NCBI RefSeq assembly: GCF_015645445.1
Contig: NZ_JADOGI010000011.1
Coordinates: forward strand, 1 to 64,000
DNA: 64,000 nt
Source of the DNA: Nonomuraea cypriaca
GTDB taxonomy: Bacteria; Actinomycetota; Actinomycetes; Streptosporangiales; Streptosporangiaceae
Reading direction: 5' to 3'
A program made the position numbers and the translations under genes. This document shows, one piece after another, positions 39,849 through 48,534 of this stretch (its first letter is position 1; each line of letters opens with the position of its first letter). The notes below the pieces were generated by a model. That model saw only the letters and a program-made list of their open reading frames with translations. It did not search any database and was not told where the DNA came from.

Positions 39849-39865
39849 GGCTAATATATTTAGCC
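39849..39865. promoter_or_regulatory. Operator dyad GGCTAA-TATAT-TTAGCC
   Basis: Perfect 6-bp arms with an AT centre, 9 bases before the hydrolase ATG. It overlaps where the promoter -10 or leader would be, so it is a good candidate operator for the TetR protein at 38433-38996. Downstream, 39877-40278 shows only a codon-biased, unassigned plus-strand frame ('LLVHDRLADRLDGEELGEQY'). Confidence 0.7.
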
Positions 39866-40278
39866 AACTTGTGCAAGGCTATCCCGACAGGCAGAAAGCG
39901 GAACTCTGGGCGGAACCGCCGCCGCGCGCCGACGGCTTGGGCGATTTGTCATCGCACCCACCCTGTGTAGTGGTCGCCACGCGGAAGGCGCAGTACTGCG
40001 GCGGGACGGATCCTCCGGCAGCCCGCGCAGGGCCTGGCGGACGAACTCCTCGTCCATGACCGCCTCGCCGACCGGCTCGACGGCGAGGAGCTTGGTGAGC
40101 AGTACCGGCTGCCCGCATTCACGACAACGCCGACGGCCCCCGGACTGAGTACGTTCGCCGGCACGCTGAGGCTTCTGCACGCCAGCTTCGCCCCGGTGCC
40201 CGACGTAGGCCCCCCACGTCTCAGTGCGAGCATTCCCCGCTATCTTGGGGTGGAATGCCGGACTGAGGAGGGACGTGT

Positions 40279-41298
40279 ATGCCGCTGTCCTCGCAACCGC
40301 TGCGGAAGCTGGGCTTCTTGACCATCGGGCTGTTCGACGAGGCCGACCCGCGCCGGGGCCACGAGTCGACGCTCGAGATCATCGAGCTGGGCGAGCGACT
40401 GGGCTTCGACAGCGCGTGGGTTCGGCACCGCCATCTGCAGTACGGCATCTCTTCCCCGATCGCCGTCCTGGCGGCGGCGTCCCAGCGCACCAGCCGCATC
40501 GAACTGGGCACGGCGGTCATCCCCGTGGGCTGGGAGAATCCGCTGCGGCTCGCTGAAGACCTGGCCACGGTGGACGTCTTGTCCGGGGGCCGCCTCAACC
40601 CGGGCGTCAGCGTCGGCCCGCCACTCCACTACGACCGGGTCAAGGACGCGCTCTATCCCGGCACCGGCGACGATGAGGACTTCAGCCACGAACGCGTGCG
40701 ACGGCTGCTGGGCTTCGTCCGCGGCGAGCCGGCCACCGACTTCAGCGGCGTCGAGGGCTTCGAGGTCTTCTCCGACCGGGTCCAGCCGCACTCCCCCGGC
40801 CTCGGCAGTCGCATGTGGTACGGCGGCGCGAGCCTGCGCTCGGCCTGCTGGGCGGGTGAGCAGGGCATGAACTTCCTGACCAGCAGTGTCGTGAAGGCTG
40901 AGGAGTCGGAGGACTTCGCCGAGATCCAGCTCTCCCACGTACGGGAGTTCCGCACGCACCACCCTGACGGCGACCGCGCCCGCGTCTCCCAGGGCCTGGT
41001 GGTCATCCCGACCGACACGGCCTCATCCGAGCAGCGAGCCAAGTACAAGGAGTACGCCGACAAGCGCACGCCCCGGACCACCGCACCGCAGGGACCGGCA
41101 CGGATGATGTTCGCGCCCGACCTCGTCGGCAGCTCCGCCGAGATCGCCGAACGGCTCTACGCCCACGCCGCCTTCCGCGAGATCGATGAGGTCGCGTTCG
41201 CGCTGCCGTTCACGTTCGATCACGAAGACTACGTGCAGATCCTCACCGACATCGCCACCAGGCTCGGCCCCGAGCTCGGCTGGCGGTCCCGGCACTGA
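40279..41298 (+). CDS. LLM-class flavin-dependent oxidoreductase
   Basis: 339-aa bacterial-luciferase-like TIM barrel using FMNH2 or F420. 'KLGFLTIGLFDEADPRRGHE', 'LGFDSAWVRHRHLQYGISSP', 'TSRIELGTAVIPVGWENPLRLAEDLATVDVLSGGRL' and 'PGLGSRMWYGGASLRSACWA' are family blocks. GAGGAGG nine bases before ATG 40279 fixes the start. It is monocistronic. It is not the source of the remnant at 22563-22845: their C-termini differ. Confidence 0.85.
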   Translation: MPLSSQPLRKLGFLTIGLFDEADPRRGHESTLEIIELGERLGFDSAWVRHRHLQYGISSPIAVLAAASQRTSRIELGTAVIPVGWENPLRLAEDLATVDVLSGGRLNPGVSVGPPLHYDRVKDALYPGTGDDEDFSHERVRRLLGFVRGEPATDFSGVEGFEVFSDRVQPHSPGLGSRMWYGGASLRSACWAGEQGMNFLTSSVVKAEESEDFAEIQLSHVREFRTHHPDGDRARVSQGLVVIPTDTASSEQRAKYKEYADKRTPRTTAPQGPARMMFAPDLVGSSAEIAERLYAHAAFREIDEVAFALPFTFDHEDYVQILTDIATRLGPELGWRSRH

Positions 41299-41357
41299 CG
41301 GCTACCGGGCTCTGGGGTCGTATTCGGCGCGCACGCGAGCAGGCATCGACCGGCCGA

Positions 41358-42068
41358 TCAACGCTTGTCCTCCGCAGCCGATGAGCAGCAGCCGTCCGCG
41401 CACCCATCGGCTGCGGCGCCGCCGGATGAGGGCATCGCGGTGGCGGGGACGGCGCAGCAGGCATCACCGCGCCAGGCCTCGCGGCCTTCCTTGACCGCGA
41501 CGGCGGCGATGACCAGGGCGGCGATCGGGTCGGCCCAGGACCAGCCGAACAGACTGTTCAAGGCCAGCCCGACCAGCAGCACCGCGGACAGGTAGGTGCA
41601 CAGCAGGGTCTGCTTGGAGTCGGCCACGGCGGAGGTCGAGCCGAGTTCGCGGCCGGCGCGGCGCTGGGCGTACGACAGGAATGGCATGACGACCAGCGAG
41701 AGCGCGGCCAGGATCAGACCGGGGGTGGAGTGTTCGGCCTCACCGGCGCCGAGCAGGGCGCGGACGGCGTCGAAGGTGACGTAGGCCGCCAGAGCGTAGA
41801 AGGAGATCGCGATGACACGCAACGCGGCCCGTTCGCGGCGTTCGTGGTCGGAGGCGGAGAACTGCCAGGCCACCGCGGTGGCGGAGGCGACCTCGACGAC
41901 GGAGTCAAGGCCGAAGCCGATCAGCGCGGCGGAGGAGGCGATGGTGCCGGCGGTGATGGCCACCGCGGCTTCGATGACGTTGTAGGTGATGGTCGCGGCG
42001 ACCAGCAGCCGGATGCGGCGTTGCAGTAAGGTCCGCCGGGCCGGGGCGGGCAGGTTCAGCGCGGTCAT
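41358..42068 (-). CDS. CDF-family cation efflux transporter
   Basis: 236 aa with six hydrophobic segments. 'AALIGFGLDSVVEVASATAV' carries the CDF metal-site Asp on helix 2, and 'WADPIAALVIAAVAVKEGRE' the Asp on helix 5. The protein ends in a Cys-rich tail ('DACCAVP', 'DGCADGCCSS') instead of the usual cytoplasmic dimerisation domain, a probable soft-metal binding sequence. The start overlaps the ArsR gene stop (ATGA), so the two form a metal-sensing/export unit. The metal (Zn, Cd, Co or Cu) cannot be fixed from sequence. Confidence 0.88.
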   Translation of the reverse strand: MTALNLPAPARRTLLQRRIRLLVAATITYNVIEAAVAITAGTIASSAALIGFGLDSVVEVASATAVAWQFSASDHERRERAALRVIAISFYALAAYVTFDAVRALLGAGEAEHSTPGLILAALSLVVMPFLSYAQRRAGRELGSTSAVADSKQTLLCTYLSAVLLVGLALNSLFGWSWADPIAALVIAAVAVKEGREAWRGDACCAVPATAMPSSGGAAADGCADGCCSSAAEDKR

Positions 42069-42493
42069 GACACCGCCTGCCCCCGGATGACGTCAGGGCC
42101 GCCGTCGGCCTCGGCTTCCACGTCGCTCGCGCGGCGCGGGTTCTGGACGGGGCACAGGGTGACCGCGTGTCCGGTGGCGGCCAGCAGCTGCTCGGCTGAG
42201 GTCAGCAGGTCCATCAGCTCGGGCCGGGTCAGGGAGTAGAACGACTGCCGCCCTTGGGCTCGGTAGTCCACCAGGCCGCAATCGCGCAGGCAGGCCAGGT
42301 GCTTGGAGACCGTGGACTGGGCCAGCCCCAGCTCGGCTGTCAGGTCCACCACGCGAGCCTCGCCACGGGCCAGCCGCTGCACGATACGCAGCCGCGTCTC
42401 ATCGGACAGCGAGTGGAACAGCGCCGCCGCCGGAGTGATCCCCGCGGCGATCTCAGCGCTGACACATCTTCCACCATCAAAGTCAATCGCCAT
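42065..42493 (-). CDS. ArsR/SmtB-family metalloregulator
   Basis: 142 aa from ATG 42493. The winged helix is 'AAALFHSLSDETRLRIVQRL' 'ARGEARVVDLTAELGLAQSTVSKHLACLRDCGLVDYRAQGRQSFYSL'. Potential thiol ligands are Cys in 'GGRCVSAE', 'HLACLRDCGL' and 'AVTLCPVQN', similar in spirit to CadC/CmtR. It should repress the exporter downstream until metal binds. The leader contains overlapping TATAGCGATGATAG-like sequences typical of ArsR-type operators, though no perfect dyad. Confidence 0.88.
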   Translation of the reverse strand: MAIDFDGGRCVSAEIAAGITPAAALFHSLSDETRLRIVQRLARGEARVVDLTAELGLAQSTVSKHLACLRDCGLVDYRAQGRQSFYSLTRPELMDLLTSAEQLLAATGHAVTLCPVQNPRRASDVEAEADGGPDVIRGQAVS

Positions 42494-42646
42494 ATAGCGA
42501 TGATAGCCCAGTTTAGTCATGTATTGACAAGGGGTGCCGACCCCACCGCCACGCATGATTGCTGAACCGCCGGGGAAACCGGCGCCCGAGGGCGGCGCCG
42601 AGCTGCAGCGGCGCTGTCGCCGCGGCCCATGGTAGGTACTGTCGGC

Positions 42647-43195
42647 ATGGAGTTTTTCTGTTATCACCGCGACCGGCCTGACTCCGCGACGCTGCGCGAC
42701 GAACTGCTGGAAGAGCACTGGTCCTACATGGACCGGTACGCGGCGGAGATGATCGCCCGTGGCCCGACCTTCGGCCGCGGCGGCGACACGGCCACCGGCA
42801 GCGTGCACATCGTCGACCTGCCAGATCTCGCCGCCGCTCGTGCGTTCGTCTTCGACGAGCCCAACTACCAGGCCGGTGTGTACCGGGACGTGGTGTTGCG
42901 GCGATGGCGCAACGTGCTGGGGCGTACCATGTGGGATTTCCCTGGCGGCCGAGACGGCGGCAACCGGTATCTGGTGCTGGGCCTCGGCTCCGGGCAGGCT
43001 GCCGACCTCGTCCCGTCGCCCGGCCTGGACGAGCTGATCGCGTATGGGCCGCTGCTGTCCGACGACGGCACCACCTGGCTGGGTACGGCGCTGCTGGTCC
43101 GAGCGCCGGACCCGGATGCGGCACGTGCCGTCCTGACCCTGGACCGGTACGCCGACATCGAGGTCCACGACTGGGAGTTCGGCGGGCGGCGGTAA
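42647..43195 (+). CDS. YCII-domain protein
   Basis: 182 aa, YciI-like ferredoxin fold. 'LRDELLEEHWSYMDRYAAEM' 'IARGPTFGR' contains the conserved His and Asp-like site, and 'SVHIVDLPDLAAARAFVFDE' 'PNYQAGVYRDVVLRRWRNVL' completes domain 1. 'GLDELIAYGPLLSDDGTTWL' 'GTALLVRAPDPDAARAVL' gives a second copy, so this is a tandem YCII protein. Enzymatic role unknown. ATG 42647 begins the family sequence; the 18 bases before it are also open. Confidence 0.8.
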   Translation: MEFFCYHRDRPDSATLRDELLEEHWSYMDRYAAEMIARGPTFGRGGDTATGSVHIVDLPDLAAARAFVFDEPNYQAGVYRDVVLRRWRNVLGRTMWDFPGGRDGGNRYLVLGLGSGQAADLVPSPGLDELIAYGPLLSDDGTTWLGTALLVRAPDPDAARAVLTLDRYADIEVHDWEFGGRR

Positions 43196-43340
43196 TGAGC
43201 ACTTGACCGTCGCCGAGGTGGGCGGACCTCGACGACGTCGAACATTTACGACACTGAACGCTGGCCGAAGCCGGCCACAACGTGCACATTACGAAGATCG
43301 GGAGCAACACGGTCGGAGGCGGCTGTGCCACCATGACGGT

Positions 43341-44120
43341 ATGGCGATCTTTGTCCAAGAGGTCGGCGCCGTCGAGGCGCCGACGGTGGTGCTCTTACAC
43401 GGTGTGGGCACCAGCGGCTGGATGTGGACCAAGCAGGTCTCCGCGCTGGCCGATGACATGCACGTGCTGGTTCCCGATCTGCCGGGACACGGGCGGAGCA
43501 ACACGCAGCCGTGGATCTCGATCGCCGATACCGCCCGCCTGGTCGCCGAGGCGATCGCCGCGCGGGCGCCGGAGGGCAGGGCGTATGTCGTCGGCCTCTC
43601 CCTGGGCGGTTACGTGGCGGCACACCTGGCCGCGACCGCTCCCGAGGCGTTGAGCGGTGCGATCCTGAGCGGGGTGAACGTACTGCCGTTTCCCAACCCG
43701 GGCAGGTTGCGGCTCATGGGCACGCTGATGGCCCCGGTCATGAAATGGGGGCCGGTGCTGCGGGCCAACGCCCGCGCGCTCAACGTCCCCGCGGAGGACG
43801 TCGACGGCTACCAGAGCGCCGCGCGGGCCACCAGCCGGCAGGCGTTCCGCAGGGTCAGCGACGAAGCCCTCGGCTTTCGGCTTGCGTCCAAGGCCGCAGA
43901 CTCCCCCTGCCCGGTTCTGGCAGTGGCCGGTGCGAACGAGCACGATCTCACCAGGCGTTCCCTGGTCGACATCGCCGCTGCGTTTCCCAACGGCGAGGCA
44001 TGCCTGGCGCCCGGGGTGGGCCACGCGTGGAGCGGCGAAAAGCCCGGACTGTTCACGGCCATGATCCGTGCCAGGGTCACCGGCGGCCGACTGCCCGAGG
44101 AACTCATCCCCGTGAGATGA
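43341..44120 (+). CDS. Alpha/beta-fold hydrolase
   Basis: 259 aa. 'PTVVLLHGVGTSGWMW', 'VLVPDLPGHGRSN', 'AYVVGLSLGGYVAAHLAATA' (Ser in G-L-S-L-G), 'VLAVAGANEHDLT' (acid) and 'LAPGVGHAWSGEKPGLF' (His). The start at ATG 43341 is where family sequence begins. In the preceding 145 bases a short frame 'LAEAGHNVHITKIGSN' hints at a lost NADP-binding protein. Function beyond esterase-like is not predictable. Confidence 0.82.
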   Translation: MAIFVQEVGAVEAPTVVLLHGVGTSGWMWTKQVSALADDMHVLVPDLPGHGRSNTQPWISIADTARLVAEAIAARAPEGRAYVVGLSLGGYVAAHLAATAPEALSGAILSGVNVLPFPNPGRLRLMGTLMAPVMKWGPVLRANARALNVPAEDVDGYQSAARATSRQAFRRVSDEALGFRLASKAADSPCPVLAVAGANEHDLTRRSLVDIAAAFPNGEACLAPGVGHAWSGEKPGLFTAMIRARVTGGRLPEELIPVR

Positions 44121-44256
44121 CCCTGGACCCTCACTGCGTGATGGCTCGCGTCGCGAGCCGACGCCCGTAACCATCCGTCGCCCGCGTTGGTATCGACCGT
44201 ACGGACAACTGGTCCTCGCAGGATCTTGGCCGCCTGCCCCCGCCTGCATGGCGGGT

Positions 44257-45078
44257 TCAGCGAGCCCGCGATAAACCGAAGAATCCACCGTAGAGACGAC
44301 GGAATACAAATTGGGGAAGTACGGAACGCAATGCCGGCAACAGCCGAGCCCGCGGTCCGACGCGATAGACGTGACGCATCTTCCGAGATTCGACGGCATG
44401 CACTATCGCCTGGGCGAGAGGCTCAGGTGAGGGCCCGTCGAGCTGGAGTCGCCGAAAGCCGTCGATGACCCGCGTTCGCCCGGGTTCGTAGGCGCGGATC
44501 GGCTTGTCCGTGCTCATGGTATCCACCGCCCCCGTGCGTACGCTGGTGGCCTCTATGCACGTCACCTCTATGCCGAACGGCTCGACCTCGTAGCGTAATG
44601 CGTCAGCGTAGTGGTTGAGTGCGGCCTTGCTCGCGGAATAGAGGGAGTGGAAGGGAATGGCGGCGACGGCGGCGCTGGAGCTCATCAGGACCAGCCGCCC
44701 CCTGCCTTGTTCACGCATGGTCGCCAGGACCGCGCGTACCACGCGGTGGGCTCCAATAAAATACCCCTCCAATTGAGCGATGGCGAGCTCGTCCGACGTT
44801 TCCTCTGCCGCGCCCGCCACATAAGCGCCCGCGCTGTAGATGACCACATCAATGCGGTCAGCCAGCTTCAGAACGTGCTGAACAGCCGAATCGACCGAGT
44901 GCTCGCTGCCGACCTCGAGCTCGACCGGAGTAATACCCGGGCTGTTCACGCGAAGCCGCGTACGGCTCGATCCGAATACGGTGTGTCCTCTTTTCGCCAG
45001 AGCCTCGGCAGTCGCGCGACCCACCCCCGAAGAGGCACCTACGACAAGGGCTACCAGCTGCTCCTGATCAACCTTCAC
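44257..45078 (-). CDS. SDR-family oxidoreductase
   Basis: 273 aa. 'ALVVGASSGVGRATAEALAK' (GxxxGxG with Val for Thr at the TG position), 'VVIYSAGAYVAG' replacing the usual NNAG, 'LVLMSSSAAVAAIPFHSLYSASKAAL' (Ser, Tyr-x3-Lys) and 'CIEATSVRTG'. The substituted NNAG suggests a divergent subgroup, but the catalytic residues remain. Codon use and GC look slightly lower at the 5' end (A/T-rich wobble in several codons, e.g. around 44750-45050), compatible with recent acquisition. Confidence 0.82.
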   Translation of the reverse strand: MKVDQEQLVALVVGASSGVGRATAEALAKRGHTVFGSSRTRLRVNSPGITPVELEVGSEHSVDSAVQHVLKLADRIDVVIYSAGAYVAGAAEETSDELAIAQLEGYFIGAHRVVRAVLATMREQGRGRLVLMSSSAAVAAIPFHSLYSASKAALNHYADALRYEVEPFGIEVTCIEATSVRTGAVDTMSTDKPIRAYEPGRTRVIDGFRRLQLDGPSPEPLAQAIVHAVESRKMRHVYRVGPRARLLPALRSVLPQFVFRRLYGGFFGLSRAR

Positions 45079-45154
45079 TTACTGACCTATACAGGACCCT
45101 CAATAAATGAGCAACGCTTTTCAGGCCCACCCAAAACCCCTCGTAAGATGAAGT

Positions 45155-46198
45155 ATGCGCCGAGCACCGGGAAACGTACGCTTCCACCTGAGCAGCGACG
45201 ACCTGGCGAATGTCCGGGTACGCGGGCCGCTGGGTCCCCTGGCGGAGACCATGTTCGCCATGTGCGCGCTGCACCGGTCTGACCGTGGGGCGGTGCAGGA
45301 TGAATGGCGACGCCGCTCGCTGCGGAGGCTGAGCCCGGCAGGGGCGTGTGTCATGCGGTTCCTCACGCCCGCCAGCCGGATCCCCCTCGATCTGGCGGCC
45401 CTGGCCGGGCATACGCCCGACATCGACGAGGCCCTGGACATCGTGCGTACGGCGCCGGACCAATGGGTGCGCGAGGAACTCGAAACGCTGCCTAGCCGGC
45501 ACATCCTTCCCGCGCCCGTACGGGGCCTTGCCGACAACGACCGCCAGGCACGCCTCGCGCTGATGGCGGCGGTACGCGCGTGCCACGAGGCGACCGTGGC
45601 GCCGTACTGGGACCGGATTCGCGCTCACCTGCGGGCCGAAACGGTTCATGTCGCCATGCGGCTTGCCACGGACGGCCTCTCCGGCCTGTTGGAGCGACAG
45701 CGGACGCGCGGCCGGTGGCGGCCGCCCTACCTCGATGTCCCGTTACCTGGGCAGGGACGGGACGTTCACCTGGGCGGACGCGGCCTGGACATCTTCGTGT
45801 CGGTGTTCTCCCACGATCTGAGCATGCTGGTCCCCGCCGATCAGCACAGCTCTTTTACCCTGGTGCTGCCGGCGTTGCCCGATCCCGGTACGGCGCCGGC
45901 CCTGTGGACGTCGCCGCGAGAGCCGACCCATCGCCGGCTGGCCGCACTGCTCGGCCCGACGAGGGCCGCGGTGCTGGAAGCCGTCGCCGAGGGCCGTGGC
46001 ACCGGCCAGATCGCCCGCCACCTCGGCATCTCTCCGGCCAGTGCCAGTCAGCACGCCACCGTGCTACGGGAGGCCGGTCTGATCGTCACCAGCCGCGACC
46101 GCAACACCGTACTCCACACCCTCACGGCCCTCGGCACCATGTTGCTCAATGGCGGGACCATGCAACGGACCGATGACGATCCTCCAGCAACACGCTGA
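45155..46198 (+). CDS. ArsR-type winged-helix regulator with large N-terminal sensor domain
   Basis: 347 aa. Residues ~1-260 form an unassigned domain ('LSSDDLANVRVRGPLGPLAE' is the typical opening of this actinomycete family). Residues ~265-330 are a winged helix: 'LAALLGPTRAAVLEAVAEGR' 'GTGQIARHLGISPASASQHA' 'TVLREAGLIVTSRDRNTVLH'. In such proteins the DNA-binding domain is C-terminal. It diverges from the SDR gene at 44257-45078, with starts 76 bases apart, and may control it. No dyad was identified. Confidence 0.8.
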   Translation: MRRAPGNVRFHLSSDDLANVRVRGPLGPLAETMFAMCALHRSDRGAVQDEWRRRSLRRLSPAGACVMRFLTPASRIPLDLAALAGHTPDIDEALDIVRTAPDQWVREELETLPSRHILPAPVRGLADNDRQARLALMAAVRACHEATVAPYWDRIRAHLRAETVHVAMRLATDGLSGLLERQRTRGRWRPPYLDVPLPGQGRDVHLGGRGLDIFVSVFSHDLSMLVPADQHSSFTLVLPALPDPGTAPALWTSPREPTHRRLAALLGPTRAAVLEAVAEGRGTGQIARHLGISPASASQHATVLREAGLIVTSRDRNTVLHTLTALGTMLLNGGTMQRTDDDPPATR

Positions 46199-46273
46199 GC
46201 GCGGCGGTCCCGAGCGTTCGCCCGATACGCCACCGGCGAGCGAGGACGCCGCCGACCACGATGGCGTGTCCGC

Positions 46274-46636
46274 TCAGGATCTCTCCTCATCGTCCGGGTT
46301 CTCGGGGGCCGTCGGTGTGCAGGGGTGGAGCGTTGTCGAAAACCTTGGCCATCCACTCAACCGGGAGCCCGCCAAGCTGCTGATCTTGAAGTAGCCCTCG
46401 AACTGACGGGTGCCGCTGGAGTAGGTGGCGTAGCGCCGCTCGGCCCGCTGGTCACCGCTGCCGGTGGAGCAGGTCAGCCTGAACGTCAGGTCGCTGACGT
46501 CGCCGCAGCCGCGCTCCTGCACGTCGAACGACGGCGAGTACGACGTCCACGGGCCGGATTCCACGGGATCGGCCGAGGCGGGCAGCGCCGGCACGAGCAG
46601 CCCGATGGCCGCCGCACCTGCTGGCAGTAATCGCAT
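46274..46636 (-). pseudogene. Small secreted protein, C-terminally truncated
   Basis: A signal peptide is clear ('MRLLPAGAAAIGLLVPALPASA'), followed by 'DPVESGPWTSYSP...ERGCGDVSDLTFRLTC' and 'YATYSSGTRQFEGYFKISSL'. The family motif 'QFEGYFKIxSL' is shared with hypothetical secreted/polysaccharide-lyase-like actinobacterial proteins that continue for another ~80-100 residues. Here the tail 'GWPRFSTTLHPCTPTAPENP' has no match, so the gene was cut near 46350 and runs into unrelated sequence. Confidence 0.5.
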
Positions 46637-46679
46637 CCGTCCTCCTGTTTAAGAAACTTTCCTATTGACAGTCATAGGG

Positions 46680-47483
46680 TCATTCCCTTTCACGATGAGT
46701 CAAAAGAGAGGCGGGCCTCCTCCTCGGCAGCTCGGCGGGCACCGGCAACCCGGCGGGTTCGCCTTGGAGGATGTGGCGGCGCAGGTCCTGGAGTTCGGCG
46801 CCCGGCTCGACGCCCAGCTCGCCGACGAGACGCCGCCGGGTGTCGCGGAAGACCTCCAGCGCGGCGGCCCCCCGGCCGTCGTCGTACAGCGCCGTCATGG
46901 TGAGGTACGCCAGCCGCTCGCGCAAGGGGTGCTCGCTCAGCAGCATCGACAGCTCGGGCAAGGACTCGCGCCGCCGGCCGTACCGGAGATCGAGCGCGAT
47001 GCGCTCCTCCACAGCGGTGAGGCGCTCCTCGGCGAGCATCTGCCCGAACATCTCATGCAGCCACCCGCCCGCCACACCCGCCAGCGGCGGCCCGCTCCAC
47101 AGGTCGAGCGCCTGCCGCAACAGAGGTCCCGCCCGCTCGGGGCCGGCGGCCCTGGCGCGGCCGACCAGGTCGCGGAAGCGGTAGAGGTCGACACGGGACG
47201 GGTCGACGTCCAGCCGGTAGCCGGGGGGCGAGGTGGCCAGCTCGACGCCGGTCAGCCCGGCCAGAACGCGCCGCAGGCGCGACACGTAGCCCTGGACGGC
47301 GTTGCGCGCCGAGGCGGGCGGACGGTCGTCCCATAACGCCTCAACCAGCCGGTCGGTGGAAACCGTCCGGCCCCGATGCAGCAACAACATCGCCAGCACG
47401 GATCGCTGCTGGGGCGTGGACGGCCCCAGCAGCTCGCCCCGCGTCCAAACCCCGACCGGCCCGAGCAGCCGGAACCCCGTCAT
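46680..47483 (-). CDS. SARP-family (BTAD) transcriptional activator
   Basis: 267 aa. Residues ~1-95 are an OmpR-like winged helix ('FRLLGPVGVWTRGELLGPST', 'LLLHRGRTVSTDRLVEALWD', 'NAVQGYVSRLRRVL'). Residues ~100-245 are the bacterial transcriptional activation domain ('RVDLYRFRDLVGRARAAGPE', 'YGRRRESLPELSMLLSEHPL', 'REDTRRRLVGELGVEPG'-like). Small SARPs are pathway-specific activators of antibiotic clusters. It lies 18 bases after the oxidoreductase gene on the same strand, so it is probably co-transcribed with it. Confidence 0.85.
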   Translation of the reverse strand: MTGFRLLGPVGVWTRGELLGPSTPQQRSVLAMLLLHRGRTVSTDRLVEALWDDRPPASARNAVQGYVSRLRRVLAGLTGVELATSPPGYRLDVDPSRVDLYRFRDLVGRARAAGPERAGPLLRQALDLWSGPPLAGVAGGWLHEMFGQMLAEERLTAVEERIALDLRYGRRRESLPELSMLLSEHPLRERLAYLTMTALYDDGRGAAALEVFRDTRRRLVGELGVEPGAELQDLRRHILQGEPAGLPVPAELPRRRPASLLTHRERE

Positions 47484-47501
47484 GGCCACCACCGGTGGTC
47501 G

Positions 47502-48440
47502 TCAGTCGACGGTTACGACGATCTTGCCGTCCACGCCCTGCTGGGAGAGCAGCTCGGCGGCCTCGCCGACGCTCGTCCACGGTACGATGGCGTCGAGCGG
47601 CGGGCGCAGCCGCTCCTGCCGCACCAACTCCACCAGCCGCCTCAACATCGGTCCGCAGTCCGTGCCCGCCATCATGAAGTTGCCGAGCCAGAGGCCCTGC
47701 AGGCGAGCGCCGGGCGTGTGGTAGAAGTCGCCGGGGTGGAAGCTGGTCAGCGTACGGCTTCCGTTGCCGAAGGTCACACAGACGCCGCCCGGTGCCAGGG
47801 CGGTGAGAGCGGTCGCCAGTGAGTCTCCGCCCACGCCGTCGAGGATCACGTCGTAGCGGCCGGCCTCCTTGGCGGCCTCGATGCCCTGGAAGACCGTCGG
47901 GGTCGCGATGCCGTCCGCACGCAGTTGCCCAGGCAGGCTGGGCCGGCGGCTGACGGCGAAGACCTCGGCGCCCGCCAGGCTCGCCAGCTGGCAGGCGAAA
48001 CGCCCCACGCCACCGGCCGCGCCCGTGATCAGCACCTTGCGGCCGAGCAGCGTCCCCGCCTGCTCCAGGGCGGCCAGCGCCGTCACCGCCGCCACAGGCA
48101 GGGCCGCCGCCTGGACGGACGTGACCGTGTCGGGAATCTCCGTGATCATCGTGGCGCCGGCGACGACGTATTCCGCCCAGGCTCCTTGCGGGACGAATCC
48201 GTAGACGCGGGCGCCCTTCGGCGCGGTGCCGCCGTCCACCGCGGCCTCCTCGACCACGCCGGCGAAGTCCCATCCGGGCACGTAGGAGTCGGTCGACTCG
48301 AGCGCGGTGCGGACCTCACCGGCGTTCAGCGAGAAGGCTTCCACCCTTATCAGGGCCTGATTCGGGGCGGGTTCGGGCTGCGGCGCCTCGGACAGGCGCA
48401 GGCGCGAGGCGGCGGTGGGATCGGTGATGACGGCACGCAT
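47502..48440 (-). CDS. Quinone-oxidoreductase-like medium-chain dehydrogenase
   Basis: 312 aa, zinc-independent MDR. 'ALIRVEAFSLNAGEVRTALE' and 'PGWDFAGVVEEAA' form the GroES domain, 'GAWAEYVVAGATMITEIPDT' and 'KVLITGAAGGVGRFACQLAS' bind NADPH, 'DVILDGVGGDSLATAL' closes the Rossmann fold. No zinc-ligand Cys are present. It is divergent from a TetR gene (48535), with two dyads between them, so TetR control is very likely. Typical substrates are quinones or enones. Confidence 0.88.
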   Translation of the reverse strand: MRAVITDPTAASRLRLSEAPQPEPAPNQALIRVEAFSLNAGEVRTALESTDSYVPGWDFAGVVEEAAVDGGTAPKGARVYGFVPQGAWAEYVVAGATMITEIPDTVTSVQAAALPVAAVTALAALEQAGTLLGRKVLITGAAGGVGRFACQLASLAGAEVFAVSRRPSLPGQLRADGIATPTVFQGIEAAKEAGRYDVILDGVGGDSLATALTALAPGGVCVTFGNGSRTLTSFHPGDFYHTPGARLQGLWLGNFMMAGTDCGPMLRRLVELVRQERLRPPLDAIVPWTSVGEAAELLSQQGVDGKIVVTVD

Positions 48441-48466
48441 GGCCCAACTCCGGTGAGTTTGAATTC

Positions 48467-48490
48467 CGATAACAGCTATTATCGTTATAG
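48467..48490. promoter_or_regulatory. Dyad CGATAAC...GTTATAG, probable TetR operator
   Basis: ATAAC at 48469-48473 and GTTAT at 48484-48488 face each other across 10 bases, within the divergent MDR/TetR promoter and 27 bases from the MDR start. Confidence 0.5.
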
Positions 48491-48502
48491 CAGCGCCTAA
48501 TT

Positions 48503-48522
48503 ACGGAAGTCAACGTTTCCGT
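48503..48522. promoter_or_regulatory. Dyad ACGGAA-N8-TTCCGT
   Basis: Perfect 6-bp arms, 13 bases before the TetR GTG start at 48535. Its arms differ from the 48467 dyad, so the two may bind different proteins. Confidence 0.5.
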
Positions 48523-48534
48523 TAAGCTGGGAGA

